Origin: Neodiprion pinetum
Taxonomy: Eukaryota; Arthropoda; Insecta; Hymenoptera; Diprionidae
Assembly (NCBI RefSeq): GCF_021155775.2
Contig: NC_060236.1
Span: 24,628,238-24,692,237, forward strand
Direction of reading: 5' to 3'
Length of the DNA: 64,000 bases
A program made the translations under genes and the position numbers. Shown here in pieces: positions 11,703-23,261 of the stretch (its first letter is position 1; each line of letters opens with the position of its first letter). Below the pieces are notes generated by a model that saw only the letters and a program-made list of their open reading frames with translations, made no database searches and was not told the origin of the DNA.

Positions 11703-11791
11703 AGAGCAGATTTCCTCTCTCACCTAATACGAACCTGAAGGAAGAAGCACGCCTGTCGGCGTCGAAATTCGGGTGTGAGTCTGGACCGAAG
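11703..11791 (+). CDS. Candidate 89-bp exon
   Basis: The acceptor GTATTCTTCCAG at 11702 is followed by one open frame (ESRFPLSPNTNL... to CESGPK) and a strong donor, CCGAAG/GTACGTAA, at 11792. It enters in phase 1 and leaves in phase 0. Its phase does not fit the candidate at 10986-11075, so the two should not be joined. Within an 85-codon open frame; no similarity recognised. Confidence 0.22.
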
Positions 11792-11799
11792 GTACGTAA

Positions 11800-12905
11800 T
11801 CATGACAAACGACGCGGCACCGCAGTGCTTATCTTGTCGCTTTTAATTAACATTATAAACGGACTCGTTAGGGTCTCGGTCAGATAGTGGAAACCATTCA
11901 GCGAACCGAAATAATCGAAATTTTTTTTTCTACCGTGCTCCGGCTGGCGGGTAATATTCATTCCGACCCACGTCAGCGTTCTCACACCGGTCAGTACACC
12001 GAACCAAATTGACCCTTTTCGGGTATCTAATATCATGGTTTTTTCTTTCTTTTTTTTTTCTACTTTTCGGTTTCTTTTATTATTACACAGAAACGTACGT
12101 GTAGATTACTTTTTACGGCATACCCTGCCGACGCTTATAACGAAGCGACGACTGTGTTGTAACGAAGGAATTTTTTTAGTAAAGGAATCTAGATCGTTTA
12201 CCTAAGAATTTATCGATTTTCGTTGACACGAAATCCAAACGGGAACTTAGCTTCGTTGAAATCGCCATAAGTGTTACGACTCGATCTGAGGATCCATTTT
12301 TACTCAAGAAGAAGAATTTTTTCAAGGGTCGGATAGTGGGTCTCAAATATCGAGAAATAAGTAGACGTAATCTGGGTTAAGACTTTTACTGTTTCAATCG
12401 GCTCGAATTTACTATAAACTATTTTCGGTTTGTTTAATCGTTATGGTTTATGGTTGAAAAATAGTTACCACAGTTGTAAATTTTACCCGACTGGGTCAAT
12501 GCTGATAGATCGTTTCTCTATTCATCCAACTTTGGGTTCTTGACTTACGGATATTTTTGATCAATTTATAACATTTTGTATTCTGACATTCCATAAGCTT
12601 TATGAGTTGAATTCCGAATGTAAGGTTCCTGATGAGGTAGTTTAATTTTTCTATAATTAGGCATTCTAAAATCCCGAGTTTTTGTTAGAGCCAAACTATT
12701 TTGGACATGAATTTCCTGATTGTACGAAACGTTACAATTTCATACGATGTGTTACACCTTGATACGGCGAAAGCTTTCGTAACTCTTCAATCCTGATCCA
12801 TACCGATTCCTCTATTCGACGATCTTTCTACTCAATGACCAGTTACGTGTAACCCTATCAAAAATCCATCCATCCCTAAAGAAAGAGGATCGAGTCGAAT
12901 ACGAA
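11800..12905. other. AT-rich DNA, nothing recognised
   Basis: No exon candidate with good signals on either strand and no repeat partner found. Confidence 0.5.
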
Positions 12906-13970
12906 AGGGGTGCGGGTAAGAAATCAGAAAAATCAAAAATCGGAATGGTCAGAATTCCGAACACAAGTATATCGAAAACTCACAATCACGAGAGAACAAA
13001 TTGGGTGAATCTTCGTTAAGCCAGGAATAATGGAAATAGAATGTAAAAGTATCGAAATTTGAAGTGACAGAGTTTAAAATACACAACTGGTGAAAATTCC
13101 GAAAGGCCATTAGCAGAATGAGGCAAATGCGATTGCTCGCAAACGCGAATAAACAACCTTCGGATGGATCATGAAGTAGAATTTTCATCTATTCGAATTC
13201 ATAAATGCGAGGGATCGAGAATGGGAACGGTTAGAACTCCGAGTAGTAATCTCATAGAAGGCTCGGAATACAGAATTGCGGTATATGAGAATCCTCAAAA
13301 TGAAGAATGGCAATACATCAGAAGAGTCAATGACTCGTATCATATTAGAAGCCGAGAAACATAAGTTTATGATATCAAAAGTCGTATTCAATCTTTTAAC
13401 GAGATAAAAATTTTGCGGATGAAAAGATACGCCCGATGCACCAGAGAATTTGTTTGATTCTGTACGTAAAACATTTTACAAGTCGAAATAGATTAGTTGG
13501 ATAGACTCGGAATGTGAAATCCTGGTGGTCAGCCATCTGTACGGTCACTTTCGGAATACCGATCTTTCCGAATCGTACGATTCTGAATAACGACCCTTCT
13601 ACATTCTGGATATCCGTTTTTCGCCGTTTCTAGACGACCAAGTTCCAACTTTTATTTTTATAATCATTGGACATTCGAGAATACGAATCTTTCTCCAAAG
13701 TCATTCTCCGGAACATTGACTCTGTACATTATCAAATTCTGCGTCTCTGAATTCTTGGATCAACGTTTTCCGAAGTAAGTGGGTTCGTATAACAGAGCCC
13801 TCTACCAAATACATTTTATGTAAGCTGCGGCTTTTTATTCGGCACCGTTCGGGACTTAAAATTTCTGACAGTATCTGTTCTCTCACATTTGTTATCCGAG
13901 TTTATTAAATTCACAATTCTGGCCATTCTGATATTCGGTTTTTCCGACTTCTTACCCCCACCCATAAGAA
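12906..13970. mobile_element. Larger relative of the TTCGAA-rich element
   Basis: About 1.06 kb. The left end, GGGTGCGGGTAAGAAATCAG, matches in inverse the right end, CGACTTCTTACCCCCACCC. Near the left end it shares sequence with the element at 42955 (GGTCAGAATTCCGAACACAA compares with the stretch at about 43240). The middle holds similar clipped words. No transposase frame is visible. Confidence 0.55.
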
Positions 13971-15341
13971 AGCACACATATGTCATCGCGCGCGTGGAAT
14001 CGAGGAAGTTGGCGAGTTCATTAAATCCCAGTGGAAATGATTACTCGAGTTAGGGACACGGTGCGTGAATATTTCATCACTCCATAGCGCGTGGTTCATA
14101 GTCGGAGCTTAATGATCGTAATTTTATAATTTTCGCAATTATGTTATTAATATTGCCCGGGCGTTGGCTGTTGCGGCACTTGAGACTGCGACACGTGGCC
14201 CGGAGTGTGTGACGTGTGAGGCTTGTACTTGGCTGCCGCGTTGTACGGTTGAAACTTTCAACTTTTAAGAGTTTCAAAGAAGCGACGTGCCCTCGTGCCG
14301 AGTTATACACGTGGAAACCAGCCGCACCGCCACCGTGGCAGGTAATTACTCCTGATTAATGGGCAAAAAGTATTTCGCCTTTACGGCTGCATGCGGAGTG
14401 GTTTAAATTTAAATGCGCGAGGCATAATGTGTAATTCTGAAGTTGGTAAAATTCATTAGATGCGGTTACTAATTCTCCTCTGCATTTTATCCGGCTCTAC
14501 TTCTCGAAACTCGTATTCTTAATTGCTTATGTAACACCGTACGCGATGCGACGAGAACAAAAATTGAATATAACACTTTCAAACCTGTCCCGAAATTTCC
14601 TTACGGAGATTCGAACGAGTGCGGAAACTACCACAAATGGAGGAAAAACGCTGTCATTATTTCGAAATAACTTGAGAACTTAATTGACAACTGTTCGGTG
14701 GATGTGCTGAAGAATAATCGATTCTGCATTTCGTATCATCCATTTTTTTGGAAACAATAGCTCGAAATGAATTTTGGAAGAAACGTGAACCTATCTTTAC
14801 GTGCCAATGATTTTTTTTTTTAACGGAAAATCGTTAGACCTAACTTTTATCATCGATATTCTTCGCAAATTATTACAATTTGAAGATTCTTTTCAGATAT
14901 ACATATGCATGTATATCTGATATGCTAGAAAATAGAGAGAATGTGTCGTTGAATATTGCACAATTATACGATATCAATAACTATTTTCATAGGTTGAGAA
15001 GTTTCAACTTTGTTTATCGGAATGCTACGAGTTTGTTGATTATTTTCAACATTTGGATTAAAAATGATTATAATTCTTTTTATCACTTTGGAAGCAAGAA
15101 TATTATTGAAAATTTACAACAATAAGTATGGTCAGTTTTGCCGAGTTTTTGAATTTTTGCTACTCACCCCCATCAGCAAACTGTAAGCACTCAAATACAA
15201 AATGAAAACGACTGAGGACCAAAAAAATAATTTGCTGGTAATACGATCTCATATTTTCCGCAAATGATGGAAGAGAGTTAAGATGAAATAATATGCTACT
15301 TTCGTCCCGCTTTTCTGGTGAAACAAAAAAATTCAACATTG
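13971..15341. other. Non-coding stretch
   Basis: 14150-14340 is GC-rich and ends in a donor-like GGCAG/GTAATT on plus, without a convincing acceptor. The rest is AT-rich. Confidence 0.45.
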
Positions 15342-15770
15342 CACTGAGAAAAATTTCATTTGTTACAGTAACTAGAAAAATTCAGCAAAACAGGTGTCGT
15401 TAAAAAAAACTGTTTGAATATTGTTGGAATTAGGAAAAACGAAGTACGCGTAACCATTTTGGGCTGTCGTCGATCCTGTTTTGGTAATTGCAACGTAAAA
15501 TCAGTTTGTGAGGTTTACTCTACTTTTTTAGCTAAACAAGGCTTTAACGTCAATTTATTCTTGCACAAGGATTAAATTTTCGCAACAGTTGCAAGAAAAT
15601 ACAGCAACAGTGATCGTAATGAGAAAGAATAGCAACGGATACCAGACTTTCCGGTAACAGCTAGAAAACTAATTTTCATTCTCTACCTGGAACTGTATTT
15701 TTCGATCGTGGTAAAAAATAAAAATAGTTAAGGACTGAGCGGTAACCGGAACTAAAAATTTCTCTCAGCG
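15342..15770 (+). mobile_element. MITE family A, copy 2
   Basis: 429 bp, starting CACTGAGAAAAATTTC and ending TTTCTCTCAGCG, in the same orientation as copy 1. TA follows the right end, but the left flank reads TTG, so the left duplication has mutated or the end is off by a few bases. Shares the internal words TAACCATTTTG and CAACAGTTGCAAG with copy 1. Confidence 0.78.
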
Positions 15771-16424
15771 TACGGCTGAGTCGAGAATAAATATGTGTTT
15801 GATTTTCGTATTCCCCGAGGATGAACATGCAGCGTTAACAGAGTCACTGAAATGGCAAACGTATAAACGCGTGTTTGTCGAACAAATAATCAACAGATCA
15901 ACACCTGAAGCAGGACAACATATTACTAGACCGCAACGCAATCGTCATTGTTACACTAACAAACCGTATTGTGTAACGTCAGGCTGCCGCTAGGTTTCGA
16001 TCGCTCCCCTCGGAGCTCGTATTATTATTGATTAAACAATGTCGATTAACGTCCTAATTCGGGCCCATTCAAACGAGAATGCGGTTTAGTTGACAAAATT
16101 CGTCAGGAAATTTGTTCTGGACTGGGTATACTTCGCGTGTATATGTTCGCTATTCGGACACATCCGGTTAACAGACTTTCCATAACAATTGCGGAGGTCA
16201 TCGTGCGAAATAAACGCTAACGAGTCGTCGTTTACCCGGGTTTTGCATCGCCACTAATATCCTCGGAGTTTTGTTCACTTGCATCGGTCACGACGGCTGG
16301 AAGGTTGGGAAGGTGGATTTTAGAAAAATTGACAACATGCGGTTGCTTCTCATCACGATCATCGTTCCATTCGGAACAAAAATCTGATGTCGTTAGAAAT
16401 AATACAACCGAACGATTAATCACT

Positions 16425-16832
16425 ATAGAAAAAATGACGACACCGATTACAATTACAAATATCACAAATTCCCTACAATGATTACACAGATTACAAAGAG
16501 ATTGCAAAGATTGCAGCAGGATCTGGAGATATTACAAACGATTACGTGGGTTAAGAAACGAAGAAAGGATTAGAAACAATCACAGAAACTGAAAGGATTA
16601 CGGGAATAATACAAAAAGACTGTAAAAACGATTACAGAGATCGCAATGATTAAAAAAGTTACAAAAATTATAATAATTACAAATCATTACAGGAATTACG
16701 GAAATATTACAAAGGTTACAAGGATTCCGAAGATGGCTGGACATTGCAAAGAATACATTGAGATTGAAAAAAGACAAGACTGCAAAGAATACAAAAGATT
16801 GGAAAGAATATATGAGATTACAGTAATCTATA
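16425..16832. repeat. Degenerate array of GATTACAAA-like units
   Basis: About 400 bp in which GATTACA, ATTACAAA, GATTGCAAA and similar words recur every 9-11 bases, for roughly 40 units. The units are too diverged for a microsatellite. The 70-codon frame at 16646-16858 lies within it and is an artefact of the repeat. Confidence 0.7.
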
Positions 16833-16841
16833 GTTACTTAC

Positions 16842-17006
16842 CATTTACCAGTGTATAGAATTCCACACGGCGTATTTTTCTTGCGGTGTACGTTTTACCG
16901 TCATTTCCCGCAAAGACATTTCAAATTGTTTGACATAGCTTCGCAAGTTGAAATCGTAGAAATTTCCGACACGTCTTTTCAAAGCCCCCGGAAACTTGTC
17001 GGTATC
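16842..17006 (-). CDS. Candidate exon ending a coding region, beside a GATTACA array
   Basis: On the minus strand the acceptor CTGGTTTTACAG at 17007-17018 opens a frame of 53 codons (starts DTDKFPGALKRR, ends EKYAVWNSIHW) that stops at TAA, 16845-16847. A strong donor, AATG/GTAAGT, follows at 16841. The frame is also open upstream of the acceptor for about 37 codons. It could be a last coding exon, with the stop just before a 3' UTR intron, or a chance frame. The degenerate array at 16425-16832 begins immediately downstream. No family recognised. Confidence 0.3.
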
Positions 17007-17526
17007 CTGTAAAACCAGTGAACGTGTCACTGCCATGCTTAAAGTGTAATTCAAACTTGCCAAATTAGCCCGGTGCTTTTGTCTTTGAAAGAACCGGCTC
17101 GAAGCCTCGCGAAACACACGGAAAAAACCAGAAATTTACCAAATTTTCGTCACGTGATTTCGAGACAGTTTTCAAAGTATCGGGCCACCCGACGCAATCA
17201 CAGGCGAAAATTAGTCCTACGGAAGAATCGGTGCTGCTTTACCGAACGAATTCGTATGTCGGCATCGTATACATACGCAGACATTTTACCGTCGTGCATA
17301 AGTATACGTACCGTGTCTCGAGGAAGGTGCGGAGGATGGAGCGCGGAAGCCTTCCGCGGAGTATTTATGTGTTTTTGATATTCTATCTCGTGGCGTTTCG
17401 TATACACAACCAGCCATGAATATATTTAGACTGAGGTCCGCACCCTTATTTATTCCCGCTCGAAGCCTATAGGTGCGCATTGAATTCGTGAGATTCTTCA
17501 CGAAATTGCTAGCCCGGTACACGCGG

Positions 17527-17529
<3 letters not shown>

Positions 17530-17559
<30 letters not shown>

Positions 17560-17571
17560 ATTCATTTTCTC

Positions 17572-17618
<47 letters not shown>
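17530..17618. repeat. CT microsatellite
   Basis: Two long CT runs separated by a short CT-poor piece. More CT or GA runs are at 10846-10876, 17931-17962, 25822-25860, 43701-43724, about 55740-55790 and 59464-59502. GA/CT tracts are binding sites of GAGA-type factors in flies, but nothing here ties this one to a promoter. Confidence 0.9.
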
Positions 17619-17621
<3 letters not shown>

Positions 17622-17630
17622 ACCTCTTAC

Positions 17631-17784
17631 CACTCTCGCAGCCCGAGTAAGCGAGAGTGCCTGATAACCCCGGCGAATAGGAATTGCTGGACTGCCAGCC
17701 GACTTCTCGGCGGGTCAGAAATACGAGAATTTTAGCGAAAAATGGTATTCGATCCCACAGATCCTGATGCGGTAGCCACAGACC
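17631..17784 (-). CDS. Candidate exon ending at a GA/CT tract
   Basis: The minus strand has an open frame of 51 codons after a TGA near 17785, ending at a good donor AGTG/GTAAGAGG at 17630. It includes the stretches LWLPHQDLWDRIPFF and YSPGLSGTLAYSGCES. The acceptor is unclear; a possible one ends GGCTGGCAG. The proposed intron would start inside a long GA-rich run (CT on plus). The same interval has an opposite-strand candidate using the CT run as a polypyrimidine tract. Only one of the two can be right, and perhaps neither is. Confidence 0.2.
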
Positions 17785-17921
17785 GACTCACGCCCCAAAC
17801 CATAATAATATTTTCAATGCAATTTCACGCGCGGATCACACCCCGAAGAGAGCACGTACCGCATTTACATCCGTGCACACCAACGAAACTGTTCACATTT
17901 ATACGGATCATATTTATGAAG
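17642..17921 (+). CDS. Alternative plus-strand exon with possible start codon
   Basis: On plus, the long CT run ends in CCACTCTCGCAG at 17641, a fair acceptor. The 280 bases to the donor ATGAAG/GTACGA at 17922 contain an ATG at 17742 in a good context (A at -3, G at +4) with an in-frame TAG three codons upstream. Sixty codons follow to the donor in phase 0 (MVFDPTDPDAVATDRLTPQ at the start). It competes with the minus-strand candidate at 17631-17784. The CT run is a microsatellite, so the acceptor may be accidental. Confidence 0.2.
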
Positions 17922-17928
17922 GTACGAA

Positions 17929-17929
<1 letters not shown>

Positions 17930-17961
<32 letters not shown>

Positions 17962-19549
17962 GTGTATGTTGCGACTGAGAAGAAACAAATCGGTAGAAGA
18001 GAAGGAAACGAGCCGATTCTCTCCTTATTTAGATTCAGTGAGACGTCAGAATTTTTTCATCAACAGTTGCGACAAGGCAGTGTATCAATGGTATTGATGA
18101 ATAATCGATTTGATTAGCTTCAAAGAATATCATTCAGGTACCCACGTAGACTGTCAATGTTAACAGTGTTGTTAAAATAGACGAGACTTGGTCAGGAAAG
18201 TACTTTTGAACAATTTTAATTGCCATTTCGGTAGTTCAACATCGGAAAGTGTCGAATTGACACCAAATTTTATAGTCTTTGGAAGTAAAGACCGCATTTT
18301 TCTTTCATCGCAGGTATGTGTTTGGCTGATGGTATATGGGTACCTGTAGCAATTTTAGGAATATTTTGATGATCTACGAATGATACGCATCGGTTTTCGA
18401 TTGAGAAGTTTTATCCTACAGGATGAAATATGGTCAGCATGATGAAAATTTTTGGTGACGGTGTCGGAATGTCACAATGAAGTAATACGTACTGTTCAGA
18501 CTCGTTCTTGAAGCGTCTTTGACTGAAATGAAGCATCTCAGCTTGACATGAAGATTTGAGAATGATTATACTCGGGACAAAATGGTTTCAGAAGAACCTC
18601 GCTTTCCTCTCGTACCACGTATCAAAAGGTATAGGAGAAAAAATATGTTCTCTTAAAGGCGAATCCGGGAGGCACTCTTCTTGATGAACTACATTCGTAT
18701 CCATGTTATACGTGGTACGTATACGTCATCATATATATATATACTGCAACGGAGTTGACTCCACGAAAATGTGAGATTCGGTCTTGAGGTGGCGTAGAGA
18801 AAAATATTCTATCCTGTTTTACACCGTTACATTTTCATCATCTGTCTAGTTTCTCATCGCAGACTGCGGTTTTCGCAGTTACTCTAACTGAGCTTCTTGA
18901 AAAAATTAGCGACCCGCCTGCGCGTGCAATTATACATGATAGGTTCATTTATGAATACAGCTCGAGCTGCTCGGCTGAAATATTGCCGCAGCGTTGTTCT
19001 ATGTCACGGAAATATTCCTGATATCTTATTTTCTGCGACGTTTCGATGTTATACTCAGCGTTTCGCGTACACGTAGCGTATTCATTCATCGCGTCGCTTT
19101 TCTGAGATGTTACTCACTGGAAAGAAAACCATTTCTTTTTTCCAACGGTTGTCTTATCGTGATGGATTATTTTGCAGCAATCGAATTTTTTTCACTGCAA
19201 ACTGCCCGTATTCCAAAGTAAAAGAAAGCGTAATTTGAGTACCGTTATAACATATACTATACTACGAAGATAAATCATAATCAAACGTATCACTCATTTT
19301 TCTAGAAAAAAAATATTGACGTATTAAATATTTCCAAAAATTCTCATTAACGATATATGGCCTCTACCCCACTACAACAATTCTTTTCTCTTACGACCGT
19401 GACTATAGACTGCAAATTCATACCAATGTCCAAGCTTAAATAAAAAATTACGTATTTGTACACGGTAATAAATAGAGGTGTTCAAGTTAGCCTAAACTCG
19501 CCGGTGTAGGCTAGTGTAGAATACTTTTTTTGGTAAATTCGAAAATTTA
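17930..19549. other. Non-coding stretch
   Basis: Holds a CT run at 17931-17962 and the joined splice site at 18296-18320. No gene recognised. Confidence 0.45.
18296..18320 (+). promoter_or_regulatory. Joined acceptor and donor, possible recursive splice site
   Basis: TTTTTCTTTCATCGCAG is followed directly by GTATGTG. A pyrimidine-rich acceptor fused to a donor is the form of the ratchet sites known from long fly introns, where an intron is removed in steps. No flanking gene on plus is proven here, so the function is inferred only. Confidence 0.25.
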
Positions 19550-19885
19550 ATGACACATAGTGTTATATGAATATTGGATAGTGTTATACAGACTAATAGA
19601 TCGATGCGAGGTTACGTTAAATTTGCATCAAGTGGTATCTAATTGACATGAAATAACGCTAGATTAATATCAAGTAGTGTCGAATTGATGTAAAGTAGTG
19701 ACTGACATCGGGTCGTGTTGAAGTAATAACAAGTACTGTTAAATCGACGTCGAATAGTGTTAAATTGACATCAAGGTCGTATTAAATTCATCATAGTTAC
19801 TGTTGAATTGACATCAGGTGATGTCCGATTGATGTCGAGTAGTGTGAAATTGACGTCAGGTATTGTTAAATTGATGACTTGACAC
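19550..19885. repeat. Degenerate tandem array with a 21-bp unit
   Basis: The unit TAGTGTTAAATTGACATCAAG recurs with changes. The clearest successive copies lie at about 19752-19870, each 21 bp apart. Around a dozen or more units can be counted from 19550. No coding frame is kept open. Confidence 0.65.
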
Positions 19886-20128
19886 CAAACCACAGTCTAC
19901 ACAAGTGCGAACCGCATTTTTCATGCATTATGTGCACGAGCCCACGTGGAAAATGGTTTTTCATGGTTTGTATGCTCGTAATTCAATCCACGATAAGTAT
20001 ACGTTGGCCACGACGGACGAACCTCCGATGCAGGGGTTGCAGACGAGGTGACGACGACCAGGACGCCGAGGACTGGACGACGCGAAACATTGTTTTGCGA
20101 CTATAAATAATCGTTATTGCCGCGTTAA

Positions 20129-21238
20129 TCATGGACAGTCGAGGGGCTCCATTATTCGTAGTGCTCGGGGGCCGGTTGGTACGTTATTGCCCCCTCCCCC
20201 GTTTTCGCCCCAACTCGGAATACCGCCAACCCTTACGGTTTCGGTACGTTTGGTATTGCTGGCGATGCATGCCGCAAATTGTTCGGAGCGAGCCGATCGC
20301 GGGGAGATTTCGCTCCGCTTCCAACTAAAATTTGCGTTATTGGTGAATCGGGCGCGACTGCCATACCTACCCATACCGTGTTACGTACAGAGATGCCAAC
20401 CCCGTGAAATCCTGTCTTTATGCCCATCCCTTTCCTCAAACCAGATGTGCTTGCGGACTTTGAAAAAATCAGCATCGACTTTCAATTTTTGGGGGATGAT
20501 CGTTGGAAGGATATCGTTACAGTTCAATAGAAGCAGAATCACTCGTGATTTGTTCGAAATGAAATCGGAAGACACTTTGAAAGAGTTTAAGTTTCGTTAT
20601 AACGACGGTGCGAATTTTTTCCTCTGTTATTTCGCTCTTTTGAGAAACAGAGCGAAAGAGGAACGCTGTATTGACAAATTTTAAAGGCCTGCATAGTTTT
20701 CTCGTCGGTTTCAGAAGCTTGAATCCGTTTACGGAATGGAAAATTCTGTGTGAATTTGCTCATCGTTTGGTAGCCGAAGATTTGCTGATATCGTACCGGA
20801 GGAAGTTGGAAAACGCTGCGGTGTCGCTTTAAGTCCGACGCGATTAAGGAGCGGCTGCCGTTTGCATGTACGCATATGGTATTTTTATGCATCGATACGT
20901 GACCAACGATGTTCGTGCGAAAGCGCAAAGCTGCGTTCAGCTTTTCCGGCTGCAGTTGGATCTGGAAGTGGAAAACGAAAGGTGAGACTTCGTGGAAAAG
21001 AGAAAGCGAGCAAAAGGAGAAGATCGAGGAACGAACAGTAGTTGCGGGAAAAGAAGGCGCCCAACGAGCCGTGATGAATGGACGGGAAAGTGAGCTTTCG
21101 TCCGTACCTCTAGCCGTGACCAATCGAACCCTTCGACGTTTTACTTCCGCTCTAAAAGGGTTGCTCTATTTTTTACTTCTCAACTCTGGTACGTGTAGAT
21201 ACCTTACACCGGACGCTGTCGATGTTCGTTACTTTTAA
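20129..21238. other. GC-richer zone dense in short open frames
   Basis: Seven or more frames of 60-178 codons overlap here on both strands. They include 20187-20684 (+, 165 codons), 20587-21123 (-, 178), 20909-21238 (+, 109) and 20233-20475 (-, 80 codons with a real ATG). One further frame, 20866-20981 (+), starts at an ATG, contains QLFRLQLDLEVENER and ends exactly at a donor, CGAAAG/GTGAGA. Such density points to lowered stop-codon frequency from base composition, to a decayed gene, or to a true first exon. I recognise no protein in any frame. Confidence 0.3.
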
Positions 21239-22042
21239 GCCAATAGAAACTTTGTCGTTTCACACGAGCTCGGAGCACACGCGTGTAAATTTGCATGACA
21301 TTCACCTTAACGTCACCGTTAGCTGTCATTTTATCGAACGATATTTATATCCGGTGTCAATTACTCGGAAAAAATGATTATTCCTCGATCGTAACATTTT
21401 TGAATTCGATATTCAAGCATCTCAATTTTCAGAGCCGTCATGAAACTGCCGAGCTCTTTCTTCTTCGAGATTTTTGTTTCTTCTTCTTTTATATCGTTCT
21501 CATAATTGATATTTCGAAATACAATTTATTTCACGAATAAAAAGATCTAGTTTCCGTACAATTCACAGTATATCCTACTTAATTTTGATTTCATAAAAAT
21601 TTCTGTCCTAGACTATCTTATGACAAAATATTGCCGGTCTTGAGATGAAAGAACAATCAAAGCCGTCGCGAAGACTCCGAGAATCTGATTTTCGATGCCA
21701 CGTTTTCATCGCCGATATTCAAACTTTCGTTTCTTTCGAAGTTCACTTTTTGTTTCTTCACTCAAAGTTGATATGAAATTGTGAAAAAAGACTTTTCTTC
21801 ATACCTGTTCACATTTCCATCTGATGACCCAGTTTCGAAGTATAAATTCGCGCGAATCGAATGTCGTGCTTTCGTCCCATAACCGTGCGTATATTGAAGC
21901 CAAACTTCACCCTACAATTGACTGGGTGTCAAATTATATCGGATACACAATCTAAGTTGTTGTTTTTATTCACAAGAAATGAAAGAAACAAAACTATGTG
22001 GTCTTGTCACGCGACTCTGGTAGACTGAATTTTTTTTTTCAG

Positions 22043-22111
22043 ATCAACACTCCGCAGAAAATAACTAGACCAACGTATAGGATACTCGTAGAGCTACCAC
22101 TATTCTTATAA
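22043..22111 (+). CDS. Candidate terminal exon
   Basis: A T-rich tract ending TTTTTTTTTTCAG at 22042 is followed by 22 codons (INTPQKITRPTYRILVELPL, F, L) and TAA at 22109-22111. The other two frames stop within 13 codons. AATAAA occurs about 230 bp downstream near 22342, which would suit a last exon. No upstream partner identified. Confidence 0.22.
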   Translation: MNTPQKITRPTYRILVELPLFL

Positions 22112-23201
22112 AATTCCGAATGAAATTCATCAGTACAAAATTACATGATTTCTTCAACATAAAACAAAAAACTCGAGTGTTTTTTCATAAATCACTATAC
22201 ATTATGTCACAGTATAATATATCACACTGATTGTGAACTTGATTGAACCAAGTTCCGTTTTCGGAACGAATCACTCGACCAATCTTTTGCGAAAAATTCT
22301 GTAACTGTGATATAAATCAGTGAGCATTGATTCTGTTATTTAATAAAATGTCAGCGTCATTTGTATATAATTCTATGTCAGCTGTACCTAATTGGAATTT
22401 GACTTTTCAATAAGTTTGATATCACTGGACAATTGACATAAAATTCTCCATTTACGATGCTGATATTTTTATCGCATGATTTTATACACTCGAATTTTTT
22501 CCAATCGTTAGCCCCACACTGTCAAATTTATGCATACTAGCATCACATAATCGCACGCTGTGACCGGGATTCGTTTGACACCTTTTTTACTACTACAAAA
22601 AACTTCTTTTTCCTTCGTAAATAAACAATTGTTCAGTTACCTACTCATTAGCCGTGCACTGCTTCGTCTACCAATTGTAAGTTGTGAAAATCTCGTGTCC
22701 TCTTGGTGAAAATGACATCCACTTGAATTAACTTCCGTTCTGTCGCGACTGTTTCGTTGATACACTCGAAACTTTTCCATACGCAACCATTTCTACTCAA
22801 TTTCATTATTATCCAATACAAGATTTAATTTTTCTTCTGCGCATCTATAGTGCATACTTTTCTTGATTGTTGTGCGTGTGCCGATAGAAACTGTCACGCA
22901 TTGACATCCAAGTTCGTAACAAAAATAGTAATCAACAATGAAAATGTCGACAATGCTTCGAGATTTCGAAAGATTTCAAAGTTTCGACTCAGATCGGACA
23001 CAGGTATTTTAAAAACTGTACTAAAATTTGTTCAAAAACGTATCGCACGTTGAAAAATGTGTGGGGTTAAAACATGAGATGTGTGTTTTTTGGGGGGACA
23101 TCCGTTTGCTTGTTTGGAAGGATTTTGGATGGCGGTTCGGCGAGATTTGAAAAAATTGGTCAAACAAGGACCACCCTTACGCACCACATCGTATACCATC
23201 T

Positions 23202-23261
23202 ATGCCCGTAACAGATCTCCGGGCTGATCAGGGAACGGACATCGTCACTGCGGGATCGACG
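23202..23261 (+). CDS. Candidate first exon of a small gene
   Basis: An ATG at 23202 opens 20 codons (MPVTDLRADQGTDIVTAGST) in a GC-rich patch, ending exactly at ACG/GTAGGT in phase 0. The next strong acceptor downstream, at 23539, also starts a phase-0 frame, with an implied intron of 278 bp. That is a typical length for insect short introns. The ATG context is poor (T at -3) and the frame is open upstream to a TGA at 23148-23150, so the start is uncertain. The match of phases is the only joint evidence. Confidence 0.27.

Noticed and set aside
15150..15185. 13-nt microexon on minus (CTTACAG, TTTGCTGATGGGG, GTGAGTAG)
   Set aside because: Too short to tell from chance without transcript data.
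16646..16858. 70-codon frame in the GATTACA array
   Set aside because: Product of the repeat units.
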